From: Persicimonas caeni
GTDB taxonomy: Bacteria > Myxococcota_A > Bradymonadia > Bradymonadales > Bradymonadaceae
Direction: 5' to 3'
DNA: 64,000 nt
Assembly: GCF_006517175.1 (NCBI RefSeq)
Contig: NZ_CP041186.1
Location: forward strand, 7,653,074-7,717,073
The notes beneath the pieces were generated by a model. That model searched no databases, was not told where the DNA came from, and was given only the letters and a program-made list of their open reading frames with translations. Position 1 is the stretch's first letter. The number at the start of each line of letters is the position of its first letter. A program made the position numbers and the translations under genes. Positions 27,336 through 37,533 of the stretch are shown one piece after another.

Positions 27336-28022
27336 TCAGTCGGTGGGTCTGACGCGTTGGAGCAATTCTCCGAGCAGCGCGATAGCCATGGCGGCAATGC
27401 CAAAGACGACCAGTTGGGTGAGCGCAATGAGTGGCAGATAGGCACGCAATTCTCGGGAGCCATCATTCACCTGAGCGGAAAACTTCGAGCCCTGCATGAA
27501 GTCAGGTAGCGGCGCAACATGTACGGAGGCCTCGTAGTGCTCGAGCCAGTCGAGATCCGTGCGGCTTTTCGAGAAACACCACACTGCACTACACGTCCCC
27601 TCGAAACACCGCGTTTCGCACTCCAGATTCGCGCTTTGATATTCAGGGTCGCCGTACTCGTCCCGGCCAATCCAACGCGAGTCTGGTAAGACCGACCACT
27701 GATGCGACGTGGGCCCGTCGACGCTTCGGATTCTTACGGTTACTGGCGGAACGGGAGCACTTTCGACCTGTTCTCGGCTCCATCCACCTGCCTCTGGGGC
27801 ATCAATGACGACAAAAAGGACGTATGCGTCGTGACTAAGGGCGATGAAATCATCCGCGAAATCGACACCCCTCTCAGCATCATCGACCACTGTTGACACC
27901 TCGAGGGCGTCAATGAGTGACGGAGTGATGGTCAAGCCCCACCCCGCCATCAAAACGGCTGTAATGAAGGCGGCCCGTTTGAGAACCGGCATCTTCGTGA
28001 AGCGCTCGAGTAGCTTTCTCAT
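27336..28022 (-). CDS. Two-helix membrane protein with a cysteine-containing outside domain
   Basis: A 228-residue protein. One hydrophobic helix near the N-terminus (about 15-37) and one near the C-terminus (about 196-218) frame a domain of about 160 residues, probably periplasmic, with a cysteine cluster (CETRCFEGTCSAVWC) that could form two disulfides. No family recognised. The ATG at 28022 is the first in frame; no strong Shine-Dalgarno sequence is visible. The base composition is slightly lower in GC than the neighbours. No operon partner: the recombinase block lies downstream and the next gene is divergent. Confidence 0.72.
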   Translation of the reverse strand: MRKLLERFTKMPVLKRAAFITAVLMAGWGLTITPSLIDALEVSTVVDDAERGVDFADDFIALSHDAYVLFVVIDAPEAGGWSREQVESAPVPPVTVRIRSVDGPTSHQWSVLPDSRWIGRDEYGDPEYQSANLECETRCFEGTCSAVWCFSKSRTDLDWLEHYEASVHVAPLPDFMQGSKFSAQVNDGSRELRAYLPLIALTQLVVFGIAAMAIALLGELLQRVRPTD

Positions 28023-28221
28023 CGGAGTAGCTCTGTCATCGAAATGGCGTGCGGCCGTTCTCCCCTGACTCTAGAAGAGTGTGAGCGAATCGTAACTCAC
28101 TTTGGTTGGCGGCCGAAGTGCACGTCAAGAAACCGGTGTTTCTCGATTGTGATGCGATTGCGCCTTGTGTAAGGATCGGCGCCTAAACACAGATACCCCA
28201 GCTTGCTTTAGTAGCAGTCGG

Positions 28222-30975
28222 ATGGATGTCATGGAGAAGTGTGCAGCGGTCAGGCCTTCAGCGAGTGGTTTAGTGCGGCGTTTTCGTTCCCTAGTGGCGC
28301 TCTCGGCGTTCGTAGCGGCGGCCAGTTGGACCGTCGATGCATCGGCCTCGTGCACGACGATCGAGGATTTCGAGAGTGGGTGGCCGAACTCGCCGTGGAC
28401 TGTCTACGACCTTCCCGGTACGCGCACGACCACCTACAGCCGGAGCGGATCATACGGCGTTCAGAACCCGGACTGGGTCTATCGCACGGACGTGACGATC
28501 GGGCAGCAGGCCGGCGAGCGATTGGGGTTGTGGTTTCACGGGTCGACGGCGAGCAGCGGTCGGGTTTATCTGGGCTTCGACGCTGACGGGTCGGGCGCCA
28601 AGACCTTCATCGCCTCGCTCAACACCACTGATATCCGGTTTCAGGACAACGCCGGCTACAACCACACCCAGCTCAATCAGACGAGCCAGACCTTCAACTC
28701 GCAGTGGTACTACTTGGAGGTGGAGTTCAACGGTGGCGGAAGTGTCACCGGCCGGCTGTACGACTCCGACGGCACCACCCTCATCAATAGCTTGACGCAG
28801 AGTTTCAGCGGCTCGGTCGTCGGCGGCGTGGTCTTGCGCGCGTTCGACGACAACGTCATCGACGACGTGATTCACTGCACGCCCAACGATGCCCCGACCG
28901 CCTCCAACGACAGCTACGGCGTCGACGAGGACGGTCTGCTCGACGTGTCGCCCAGCGGCGTGTTGGCCAACGATACTGATCCGGACGGCGATGCGTTGAC
29001 GGCGAGCGTGGTCAGCGGGCCGTCGAACGGCACGCTCAATCTGAGCGCGAACGGCGGGTTCACCTACGAGCCCGCCCCGAACTTTCACGGGAGCGACAGC
29101 TTTACGTACCGAGCGAGCGACGGAGACGGCGGCAGCGATACGGCGACGGTGAATATCAGCGTCGGCTCGGTCAATGACGCGCCCGTTTTCACGTCGACTC
29201 CGGTGACGAGCGCGACCGAAGATCAGCCGTATAGCTACCTGGTGACGGCGACCGACGTCGATACGGGCGACAGCCTGACGATTTCGTTGGCGACTCGGCC
29301 CTCGTGGCTTGGATTGTCACTCGGGAGCGGCGGGTCGGCGACTCTGTCGGGCACGCCGAGCAACGCCGACGTGGGCCCTCACTCGGTGGAGGTCGTCGTT
29401 CGAGACGGAAACGGCGGGAGCGACACTCAGACCTTCACGATCGACGTCCAGAACGTCAACGACGCGCCCTACTTCGTCGATCCGACGCCGCAAGACGGAG
29501 CGACGTTGAGCGTGGTCGAGGGCGATACGCTCTCGTTTACGCTGGCCGGCGCGGACGACGACGGCGATACGCTCACCTACGGTGTCGACTCCGTGCCGAC
29601 CGGCGCGAGCTTCGACGCTTCGACGGGCGCGTTCAGTTGGACGCCGACCTGGTAGGATGCCGGGGCGTATCCGTGGACGCTTCGCGTGAGCGACGGGCAA
29701 CTCGAGGAGACGCGCGCGATCACCGCACAGGTCACCTTCATCGACGCGGACGCCGACGAATTGCCCGATACGTGGGAGAACCAGAACGGCCTCGACCCGA
29801 CCACGCCCGACTCCGATGGCGACACGATTGCGGACGTCGACGAGGTCGGTGACCTGAGCGATCCTGCAGACACCGACGGCGACGGCACGCTCGACGCGCT
29901 CGATGACGACAGCGACGGCGACGGGCTGCTCGACAGTGAGGAATCCGGCGACGACGACCTGGCTACCCTGCCCGTCGACACCGACGCGGACGAAATCCAA
30001 GACTACCGCGACGCCGACAGCGACGACGACGGCGTCGACGATGCCGACGACAATTGCCCGGTCACGGTCAACGCCGCGCAGGAGGATACCGACGGCGACG
30101 GCGCGGGCGACGCGTGTGACGACGACGCCGACAACGACGGATTGAACGACGCCGACGAGCCGGGCCTCGGCCTCGACCCGACGCTCGCCGATAGCGACGG
30201 CGACGGCATCGACGACGGCACCGAGGTCGGCGACGACGTCAATAACCCGCTCGACTCCGATGGCGACTCGACCATCGACGCCCTCGACGAGGATAGCGAC
30301 GACGACGGCGTCCTCGACGCCGACGAGCATGGCATGGGCGACGACGGCGGCGAGCCGGTCGACACCGACTCGGACGGCAAAGCCGACTTCCGCGACACCG
30401 ACAGCGACGACGACACCGTCGAAGACGGCGCGGACAACTGCCGTCTCGTGGCCAACACGGATCAGGCCGACGCCGACGGCAACGGCGTGGGCGACGCGTG
30501 CGACGGCGATTCAGACGGCGACGGTGTTGGCAACGGCCAGGATAACTGCCCGGCGGTCGCCAACGCCGACCAGGCTGACCTCGACGGGGATGCGACCGGC
30601 GACGCATGCGACGGCGACGTCGACGGTGACGGCGTCGACAATGACGCCGACAATTGCATGCTCACCGACAACGCCGACCAAGCCGACCTCGACGCCGATA
30701 GCTTGGGCGACGCGTGTGACGACGACACCGACGGCGACGGCGTCGCCAACGGCGAGGACAACTGCCCCACGGTCGAAAACCCCGAGCAATCCGACCCCGA
30801 TGCCGACGGCAAAGGTCGGGCGTGCGACGACGTCGAGGAGGGCTTGGAGGGCGGACAGGTCGCCGAAGCCGGATGCGGCTGCTCGTCGACTGGCCTGCCG
30901 GCCAACGGGGCGAGCGCCCTAGTCTTTTTGTTCGGGGTCGTCGCGTTGCGGCTGCGTCGGCGTCGGCGTCGCTAA
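28222..30975 (+). pseudogene. Cadherin-like / TSP3-repeat MYXO-CTERM protein interrupted by TAG
   Basis: One frame of 918 codons, broken only by TAG at 29653-29655 (codon 478). Before it: signal peptide (ALSAFVAAASWTVDASA), a jelly-roll-like domain starting CTTIEDFESG, a cadherin-like domain (NDAPTASNDSYGVDEDG to YRASDGDGGSDTATVNIS), and two Ig-like/putative-Ig domains with FSWTPTW at the break. After it the same fold resumes with DAGAYPWTLRVSDGQ, then about 25 DxDxDG calcium loops of the thrombospondin type 3 kind with NCP-type cysteines, and a MYXO-CTERM tail (GCGCSST, hydrophobic helix, Arg run). The continuity of the fold shows this is one gene. Probably a large calcium-stabilised surface adhesin. 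Could be a nonsense mutant, a sequencing error or readthrough. Start chosen at ATG 28222; ATG 28231 is possible. Confidence 0.8.
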
Positions 30976-32825
30976 TTGCGAAACCAGCGCAGCCGGTCAC
31001 AACTTTGCTGTTCGCCCAATTTGCATGCCTTCTCGTGCACGCGCTGAGCGGCCTCTATGTCCTGCGGGCCGCCTTCGTCACGCTCGTAGGAAAGCCCCAG
31101 GTTGTAGCAGCCTTCGGCGTGGTCGCCGTTGCATGCCTTCTTGAAGAGCTCGCGCGCTCTCTTGGGGGCTTTGGCGCCGCCCCAGCCTTGGTTCTGCATT
31201 TGGCCTTCGTAATCGCAGGCGACGAAGTTTCCCGCACTACAGGCCTTCTGGAATAGCGACCGGGCGCGCGAAAGATCGGCAGTGACTCCCCATCCATGCA
31301 CGTACAGCATGCCCAGGTTGTGACACGCCTTTGCCTGTTTGTTTTCGCATGCCCTTTCGAATAATTCGCGGGCGCGATCGAAGTCTTGGTTTACGCCCTT
31401 GGCGAAGACGTATTTCGAACCGGCCTCGAAGCACGCTCGAGCGACGTTCTCGGCGCACGCACGCTCGAACAGTTCCCGGGCGCGTGTGACATCACGCTCC
31501 ACACCATGTCCCTCCAGGTGCATCCTTCCCAAGAGAAAGCAACCCATCCCACTGCCGCCGTCACAGGCGCGCTCGAAGTAGGGTCGGGCTTGTTTGGGAT
31601 CGGGCTCACCGTCCGCATCGACGCCAGCGAGGGACCCGAGGTTCAAGCATGCTCCCTCATGCTGTTCGTCACATGCCTTCTTGTAGAGCGAACGGGCGCG
31701 TTCGACATCTTTCGTCACACCGCGCCCCTGATGATAAAGCGCCCCGGCGCGGAAGCAGGCGCGGACGGTACCGGCATCGCAGGCCTTCAGGAACAACGGA
31801 AGCGCCTTCTTGGGGGTTTCTTCGCCGTTCATCCCTTTGTCGTAAATGTGACCCGCGTTGTGACACGCCTCAATCAAATCGCCATCGCACGCTTTCTCGA
31901 AAAACGGCACCGCGCGTGCGTGGTCTGCTTCGCCGAGCTTTCCAAGCGCGTAGAGGTTGCCTGCATTGTAACAGCTGTCAGGAATGCCTTCCGTGCAAGC
32001 CCTTGCGAACAACTTTGCGGCGCGTTCGGGGGCCTGGGGGACGCCGTGACCGTGAATATATGTCAGGGCCAGACTGTGGCACCCTCGAGCGACTCCCTCG
32101 TCACACACACGTTCGAACAAGGTGTGTGCGCGAGCGCCGTCATACTCGACGCCAGCGCCCTCTACGTAGGTCATTCCCAAGTTGTGGCAACCCAGCATAT
32201 CACCACCGTCGCAAGCCTCCTTGTAGAGCTCGTGGGCGCGTTCGTGGTCTCGGTCGCCGCCCTCGCCCATGTAGTGCATCACACCAAGCCAAAAGCAGCT
32301 ATTCATGTTGCCGCCGTCACACCCGTCTTCGAATAGTGAGCGGGCACGCTCGTTATCTGCACGCCCGCGCTCTCCCCGATGGTAGAGTTGCGCTGCATTG
32401 CGGCAACTCAGTGCACGCCCTCGCTCACAGAGATCTTCGAAGATTTCGAGCGCGCGCTCGGTATCTCGCGGCACGTCGGTTCCTTCGGCGTACATGCTGG
32501 CCAAGTTGTGACAGGCCTCGGTCTCGCCAGCATCACAGGCCTTGTTGTAGAGCGAGACAGCACGTTCGGGGACCCTTTTTACGCCCAGGCCGGCTGCGTA
32601 GCTGTAGGCGAGGAAATAGCAGCCGCGAGCGCTTCCTCCCTCGCAGGCCTCACGGAGCAGTGGTGCTGCCTTATCGTAAGCCTCGTCATTGAAGAGCTGC
32701 TTGCCTCGCTCGAAGTGCTGCTGGGCGGCGGAGCTTCCTGGCTCTGCAACACGAGCAGTCGCGCAGGCGGACACCAAAAAAGAGGCGCCCAGGGCGAGGA
32801 CGAGCAGTTGATTGTCCAATTTCAT
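30972..32825 (-). CDS. Sel1-repeat lipoprotein with fifteen cysteine-rich repeats
   Basis: A 617-residue lipoprotein: signal sequence MKLDNQLLVLALGASF, lipobox VSAC (Cys21), then about fifteen 36-residue Sel1-like repeats and a terminal partial one. Each repeat follows RA-x-x-LF-x-x-AC-x-x-G-x-x-x-x-C-x-x-LG-x-x-Y-x-x-G and carries two cysteines, as in the Helicobacter Hcp family, where each pair forms a disulfide inside a helical hairpin. Sel1 arrays usually act as protein-protein scaffolds. ATG 32825 is chosen for the signal peptide; the frame is open further upstream. Its TAG stop overlaps the TAA of the convergent MYXO-CTERM gene by two bases, and a relic MYXO-CTERM tail lies upstream at 32959-33027. 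Confidence 0.93.
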   Translation of the reverse strand: MKLDNQLLVLALGASFLVSACATARVAEPGSSAAQQHFERGKQLFNDEAYDKAAPLLREACEGGSARGCYFLAYSYAAGLGVKRVPERAVSLYNKACDAGETEACHNLASMYAEGTDVPRDTERALEIFEDLCERGRALSCRNAAQLYHRGERGRADNERARSLFEDGCDGGNMNSCFWLGVMHYMGEGGDRDHERAHELYKEACDGGDMLGCHNLGMTYVEGAGVEYDGARAHTLFERVCDEGVARGCHSLALTYIHGHGVPQAPERAAKLFARACTEGIPDSCYNAGNLYALGKLGEADHARAVPFFEKACDGDLIEACHNAGHIYDKGMNGEETPKKALPLFLKACDAGTVRACFRAGALYHQGRGVTKDVERARSLYKKACDEQHEGACLNLGSLAGVDADGEPDPKQARPYFERACDGGSGMGCFLLGRMHLEGHGVERDVTRARELFERACAENVARACFEAGSKYVFAKGVNQDFDRARELFERACENKQAKACHNLGMLYVHGWGVTADLSRARSLFQKACSAGNFVACDYEGQMQNQGWGGAKAPKRARELFKKACNGDHAEGCYNLGLSYERDEGGPQDIEAAQRVHEKACKLGEQQSCDRLRWFRN

Positions 32826-32958
32826 ACAGGATTCGGGCAGAAGTGATTGTTGGGGTGACAAAAGTGTTAATTGTCGAAAGCTGAGTTCACAAGCGGCGAA
32901 GAGGAACGTGGGCGAAACTGAGTGCCGAGAGAAATAGCGCACATTCGATGCGAGGAGA

Positions 32959-33027
32959 GCCAACGGGGCGAGCGCCCTGCTCTTTGTGGTCGGTTTAGTG
33001 GCGGTGCGCCTGCGACACCGCGAATAG
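32959..33027 (+). pseudogene. Relic 3' end of a second MYXO-CTERM gene
   Basis: Reads ANGASALLFVVGLVAVRLRH in frame before a TAG stop, matching the tail ANGASALVFLFGVVALRLRR at 30901-30975. The first 20 bases (GCCAACGGGGCGAGCGCCCT) are identical in the two. Nothing similar continues further upstream, so only the last 23 codons remain. It sits in the 347-bp gap between the divergent Sel1 and M16 peptidase genes, which otherwise shows no gene. Confidence 0.7.
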
Positions 33028-33172
33028 TTCCCCGCCTTGCCTTGTTGCTTTTGCGACTCACCGCCGCATGTTGGTGGCACCCTGCTCTTGTGCTATGCAT
33101 CCAACAACAAAGCAGTACATTGCAGGCATGAATAATACTTCTTATGTGGACTCCTCTCTTGCGGAGAATCTC

Positions 33173-34693
33173 ATGACGCCGAATACCCTTCGCCTCGCCG
33201 ATGGGCGCGCAGCCGTGCGTCGCATCATCGCGGCGCTCGTCGTGGCGCTTGTCGCTGCGTCGACCTTGGTCGCCGTGCCCAACGGCGCCGAGGCCAAAGA
33301 GCCGCGCGACCTGATCAAGACCAAGACTCTCGACAACGGGCTGGAAGTAATCGTGCTTCCCGACCCGTCGCTGCCGATCGTGACCATCGAAATGGCGGTC
33401 AAAAACGGCGCGTTCACCGAGCCGCCCAAGTACAATGGCTTGAGCCACCTGTACGAGCACATGTTCTTCAAGGGCAACGCCGTCATCCCCAACCAAGAGG
33501 CCTACCTCGAGCGCATGCGCGAGCTGGGAATCGTGTTCAACGGGACCACGAGCACCGAGCGGGTGAACTACTTCTTTACCCTCCCCAAGGACAACTTCGA
33601 GGAGGGCATGGAGTTCATGTACAACGCCATCACCTCGCCGAAGTTCGACGAAGAGGAGTTCGAAAAAGAGAAGAAGGTCGTCATCGGCGAGGTCGACCGC
33701 AACGAGTCGAACCCCTACTACTGGTTCGGCCAGGCGATCGAAGAGAAGCTCTGGTACGCCCACCCGAGTCGCAAAGACCCGCTGGGTGACCGAAAGAGCG
33801 TGCTCGGCGCGACCGTCGACCAGATGAACACCATGCAGGAGCGCTACTACGTGCCGAATAACTCGGCGCTGCTCATCGCCGGCGACGTCGAGCCCGAAAA
33901 GGCGTTCGAGATCGCCAAAGAGATGTACGGCGAATGGGAGAAAGGCCCCGATCCCTTCGAGAAGTGGCCGGTGCCCGAGCATCCCGAGCTCAAAGAAAAG
34001 AGCTACCTGACCGTCGAGCGCGACGTGAAGGTGCCCTACGTGCAGTTTAGCTGGCACGGGCCAAGCGTGACCGAAGACCCGAAGGCGACGTATGCCGCCG
34101 ACGTGCTGAGCTTCATCTTGAGCCAGCCTACCAGTCGCTTCCAGAAGCGCCTGGTCGAGTCGGGCCTGACCCTTGGCGCGGGAATCAGCTACTACACCCA
34201 AGCGCGCACCGGCCCCATCAACGTCAACGCGCAGGTCGCCCCGCAGAACCTCAAAAAGGCGATTCGCGCGGTGCTCGAGGAGATTCACCGCCTCGAAGAC
34301 CCCGACTACTACACCGACGAGCAGCTCGAGTCGGCCAAGACGATCCTCGCCGTCCAAGATACCTACGACCGCGAGAAGACGAGCTCGTTCGCACATACCG
34401 TCAGCTTCTGGTGGGCGACCGCCGGGCTCGACTACTACTTGGACTACGTCGAGAACCTCAAAGCCGTGACCCGCGCGGATATCGCTCGCTACGTCAAAGA
34501 GTATATCGGCGACGATCCGTACGTGATGGGCGTGCTCCTGTCGAAAGAACAAAAGGAGCAGCTCGGGCTGACCGACGAGAAGCTGGCCGAGATGGTCAAA
34601 GAGATCGAGAAGGAGCTCGAGGCCGAGCGCGCCGGCGAGAAGTCGAAGGATAAAGCGAACGTTGAAGACAGCGGGGAAGCCAATGAAAGCTAA
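33173..34693 (+). CDS. Secreted M16 zinc metallopeptidase, catalytic subunit
   Basis: A 506-residue insulinase/processing-peptidase-like protein. Signal peptide with hydrophobic stretch IIAALVVALVAASTLVAV and cleavage near NGAEA; M16 domain with the inverted zinc motif HLYEH (92-96) and the downstream glutamate in GEVDRNESNPYYW, so it should be active. The second M16 lobe lies at about 210-400, with SQPTSRFQKRLVESGLTLG. The C-terminus is charged (Lys/Glu). ATG 33173 is chosen because GGAG precedes it and it gives a normal signal peptide. The next gene overlaps by 11 bp and encodes a non-catalytic M16 partner. Together they resemble periplasmic heterodimeric M16B peptidases. Likely substrates are peptides or small proteins in the envelope. 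Confidence 0.94.
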   Translation: MTPNTLRLADGRAAVRRIIAALVVALVAASTLVAVPNGAEAKEPRDLIKTKTLDNGLEVIVLPDPSLPIVTIEMAVKNGAFTEPPKYNGLSHLYEHMFFKGNAVIPNQEAYLERMRELGIVFNGTTSTERVNYFFTLPKDNFEEGMEFMYNAITSPKFDEEEFEKEKKVVIGEVDRNESNPYYWFGQAIEEKLWYAHPSRKDPLGDRKSVLGATVDQMNTMQERYYVPNNSALLIAGDVEPEKAFEIAKEMYGEWEKGPDPFEKWPVPEHPELKEKSYLTVERDVKVPYVQFSWHGPSVTEDPKATYAADVLSFILSQPTSRFQKRLVESGLTLGAGISYYTQARTGPINVNAQVAPQNLKKAIRAVLEEIHRLEDPDYYTDEQLESAKTILAVQDTYDREKTSSFAHTVSFWWATAGLDYYLDYVENLKAVTRADIARYVKEYIGDDPYVMGVLLSKEQKEQLGLTDEKLAEMVKEIEKELEAERAGEKSKDKANVEDSGEANES

Positions 34694-36173
34694 AACGATT
34701 TTTGCACTGCTATTCTCCGGTGCCCTCGCCGTCTCGGCGGGCTGCACCGGTGGCGACACCAAGCCTGACGAAAAGCAAACCGAAGAGAAGGTCCAGAAAG
34801 GCGACCAGGCCGACCAGAAGGTCGACGAGCGCGGCATCCCCGAGCTCGCACCGCTGCAGATGGCCGACAAGGACGCCGAAATCAAAAAGCTCGGCGAGGT
34901 CAACGGCACCACCGCCTATAAGGTGGGCGACGTGACCGTGCTGCACAAAGAGACACCGGCCAACTCGGTCGTCGCTGCCCGAGTCTACATCTCGGGCGGC
35001 GCGACGCACCTGACCGAGAAGACCTCGGGCATCGAGCGCCTCGCGCTCAACACCGCGGTGAGCGGCGGCACCGAGTCGCACCCCAAGGACGAGTTCAACG
35101 CCCTGCTCGACTCGATGGGCAGCAGTGTGGCCGCGTTCAGCGACCGTGACTTCTCGGGCTACACGATGAAGTCGGTCGTCGATAATTTCGACAAGACCTG
35201 GGAGCTTATGCTCGAGTCGATGCTCGAGCCGAAGCTCCCGCAGGAGGAGCTCGAGCTGCAGCGCCAGCGGCATCTGGCCGATATTCGCAGCCTGAACGAG
35301 AACCCCGACCGGCTCGTGGGCCACGTGGCCACGAAGCTCCTGTTCGAGGGGCACCCGTACCACACGCTGCAACTGGGCACCGAGGAGAACGTCGAGGCGT
35401 TCACGCAGAAGCAAACCGCTGCCTATCAGCGCGCCATGCTCCGCCCGGAGAAGATGACCGTCGTGGTCGTCGGCAACGTCTCCGACGAGAAGATCCTCAG
35501 CCAGGTGCAAAAGCTCGCCAAGATTCAGCCCCAGGCGAGCCTGCCCGACCAGCAGCTCACGCCCTACAACGTCGAGAAGGCGAAGCTGAAGGTCGAGGAG
35601 AAGGATATCCCGACGAACTACATCTTCGGGCTCTTCCCCGCCCCCTCGCCGGGTGACGAGGACTACGAGGCGATGCTGGTGGCCGTCGAGTACCTGCGCG
35701 ACCGGCTCTTCGAGGAGGTTCGCACCAAGCGCAACCTCACCTACGCCGTCTCCTCGGGGCTGTCCGACCGACGCGTCAACTACGGGTACCTATACGTGAC
35801 CGCGGTCGACCCGGCCAAAACGATGCCAGTCATCTTCTCGGAGGTCCAAAAGCTCAAGGACGGCGAGTTGACCGACGAGCAGCTCGAGCAGTCGCGAAAC
35901 GTCTTCATCACCGAGCATTATATGGGATTGGAGACCAACGGCAGCCAGGCGTCGCTCCTGGCTCGCTCCGAGCTCATCGCGGGCGACTGGAAGGAGCACG
36001 CCGACGCCATCGAGCGTTTTCAGGCGGTCTCGCCCGAGGACGTGCAGCGTGTGGCCGAGAAGTACATGAAGAACTATCAGTTCGGCATCGTCGGCAAGAA
36101 GTCGCAGATCGACGAGGGGCTGTTCCTGAATGGAACGCCCACGCAAGCTGAACCCACGGCCGAAAAGGAGTGA
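34683..36173 (+). CDS. M16 family lipoprotein, non-catalytic partner
   Basis: A 496-residue lipoprotein with lipobox SAGC (Cys21), a Lys/Glu-rich linker and an M16 domain starting near residue 80. Where the zinc motif should be it reads THLTEKTSGIERLALNT, with no HxxEH, so it cannot bind zinc in the usual way. The second lobe is well kept (LPDQQLTPYN; RDRLFEEVRTKRNLTYAVSS), including the Arg/Tyr segment RNLTYAV that completes the partner's active site in M16B dimers. The ATG overlaps the catalytic subunit by 11 bp with GGGGA in front. The lipid anchor would hold the pair at a membrane. It ends exactly where the convergent glycosyltransferase gene ends (TGATTA, no gap). Confidence 0.92.
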   Translation: MKAKTIFALLFSGALAVSAGCTGGDTKPDEKQTEEKVQKGDQADQKVDERGIPELAPLQMADKDAEIKKLGEVNGTTAYKVGDVTVLHKETPANSVVAARVYISGGATHLTEKTSGIERLALNTAVSGGTESHPKDEFNALLDSMGSSVAAFSDRDFSGYTMKSVVDNFDKTWELMLESMLEPKLPQEELELQRQRHLADIRSLNENPDRLVGHVATKLLFEGHPYHTLQLGTEENVEAFTQKQTAAYQRAMLRPEKMTVVVVGNVSDEKILSQVQKLAKIQPQASLPDQQLTPYNVEKAKLKVEEKDIPTNYIFGLFPAPSPGDEDYEAMLVAVEYLRDRLFEEVRTKRNLTYAVSSGLSDRRVNYGYLYVTAVDPAKTMPVIFSEVQKLKDGELTDEQLEQSRNVFITEHYMGLETNGSQASLLARSELIAGDWKEHADAIERFQAVSPEDVQRVAEKYMKNYQFGIVGKKSQIDEGLFLNGTPTQAEPTAEKE

Positions 36174-37379
36174 TTAAAGCTTATCGTCGATTAGCGACAT
36201 GATCTTCGCGATTCGCGCTGGCCAGGAGTGCTCTTCTGCCAGCGCGATTCGCGTTTCTTGGCCCTGCTCGCCCAGCTCGAGCGCCTCTTCACATTTCTGG
36301 ACGAATTCGTCGGCGGTCTCGGCGACGAGCACCGCGTCGTAGAATTCGGCGAGTGCGGGCAGGTTTGAGATGACCGTGGGAGTGCCGGTGGCCAAGAACT
36401 CGAAGAACTTGATCGGAAAGACCGACCGCGTCGCCTCGTTGATGCGGTACGGGATGACCGCCACGTCGAAGCGCTTGAGGTATGACGGCAAGACTTCGTA
36501 GTCGCGAAGGCCCAACAGGTGGACGTTCGCCGTGTTCTTGAGCGTGGTGACATCGGTCGACGGGTCGGCGCGACCGATAGGCCCGACGACCACGATATTC
36601 CACTCCGGGTGGCGCTCAGCAGCGCGCACGAGCCACTCGGCGTCGAGCTTGTAGTCGCTCACGGCGCCCACGAATCCGATGACCGGCCCCTCCAGATCCT
36701 CGATATCGTCGGCGACCGGCGTCGACGGCTCGAGCGCCGTCTTGAAGTGCTCGGCGTCGCCCACGTTGTGCACGAGGTGGGTATCGTCAGGGTTAAAGGG
36801 TGACTTTAAGTCATAGAGCTCCTGGCTCGTCGTAAAGACCAAGTCGGCCTTCTCGCACAGCTCGCGCTCACGGTCGCGAATCCAGTCTTCGTGGCCCTTG
36901 TAGGTGGGAAATGCCTCGTAGTTGTCGACGCAATCGTAGACCAAAAGCTTCTTGGGGAGCCTGTCGACCGCCCTGGCGTATCCCGGGTGATAGACCCACA
37001 CGATGGGATCGGTGATGCCCTCACGCTTCATGAATCGCTTTAAGAAAAGCGTCTTCAGATCGAAGCTCGCGAAGTCGCGAATCGGGTTGCCGTGAGGAAA
37101 GATCCCCGCCCAAATCGGGTTATAGGAGTCGGCGACGTGCAGGCCGCCCTCGCGGTGCTGGACCCCGTCGACGAGCATGCGCAGGGGGCGCAGCAAGTCG
37201 GAGGGTTTTTGGCGCAGCCGACGAAAGGCATATAGCGGCAGCGGCTTGAGCCCGTAGTCGACGTGGATGACCCGGTGCTTCTTCGCCAGCCGGCTCATGA
37301 TGTGCTGCTTATTGGTCCACATCCCGTCGTCCCAGCTCTGGGAAGACAGGCAGATGATGTCGTGGGTCGTGTCGGGCAT
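36174..37379 (-). CDS. Glycosyltransferase, GT-B fold (GT1/GT4-like)
   Basis: A 401-residue cytoplasmic glycosyltransferase. N-terminal Rossmann half starting DIICLSSQSWDDGMWTNKQH, with YHPGYARAVDRLPKKLLVYD and the conserved CVDNYEAF segment of this subfamily; C-terminal nucleotide-sugar half with VIGFVGAVSDYKLD, NVHLLGLRDYEVLPSYLKRF and SVFPIKFFEFLATGTPTV, which carries the family's C-terminal acidic contact to the sugar nucleotide. The closest known type is the TuaH/WcaI-like teichuronic or exopolysaccharide transferase; the exact sugar is unknown. It is divergent from the flippase gene and belongs to the glycan block. Confidence 0.9.
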   Translation of the reverse strand: MPDTTHDIICLSSQSWDDGMWTNKQHIMSRLAKKHRVIHVDYGLKPLPLYAFRRLRQKPSDLLRPLRMLVDGVQHREGGLHVADSYNPIWAGIFPHGNPIRDFASFDLKTLFLKRFMKREGITDPIVWVYHPGYARAVDRLPKKLLVYDCVDNYEAFPTYKGHEDWIRDRERELCEKADLVFTTSQELYDLKSPFNPDDTHLVHNVGDAEHFKTALEPSTPVADDIEDLEGPVIGFVGAVSDYKLDAEWLVRAAERHPEWNIVVVGPIGRADPSTDVTTLKNTANVHLLGLRDYEVLPSYLKRFDVAVIPYRINEATRSVFPIKFFEFLATGTPTVISNLPALAEFYDAVLVAETADEFVQKCEEALELGEQGQETRIALAEEHSWPARIAKIMSLIDDKL

Positions 37380-37533
37380 GAAGTACTACTCGAGGTTAGA
37401 GCCAGTCTCGGCGTCGGACTCTGGCACGAGTCAGCGCCGCTTGCAAATCACTCGTGCAGCATAGAAAGTGCTCGCTCGTTCCTGCCGCGCGCAGGCCGTT
37501 GTAGTTGCAGTACCCGATTCCGAAGCACGCTTC

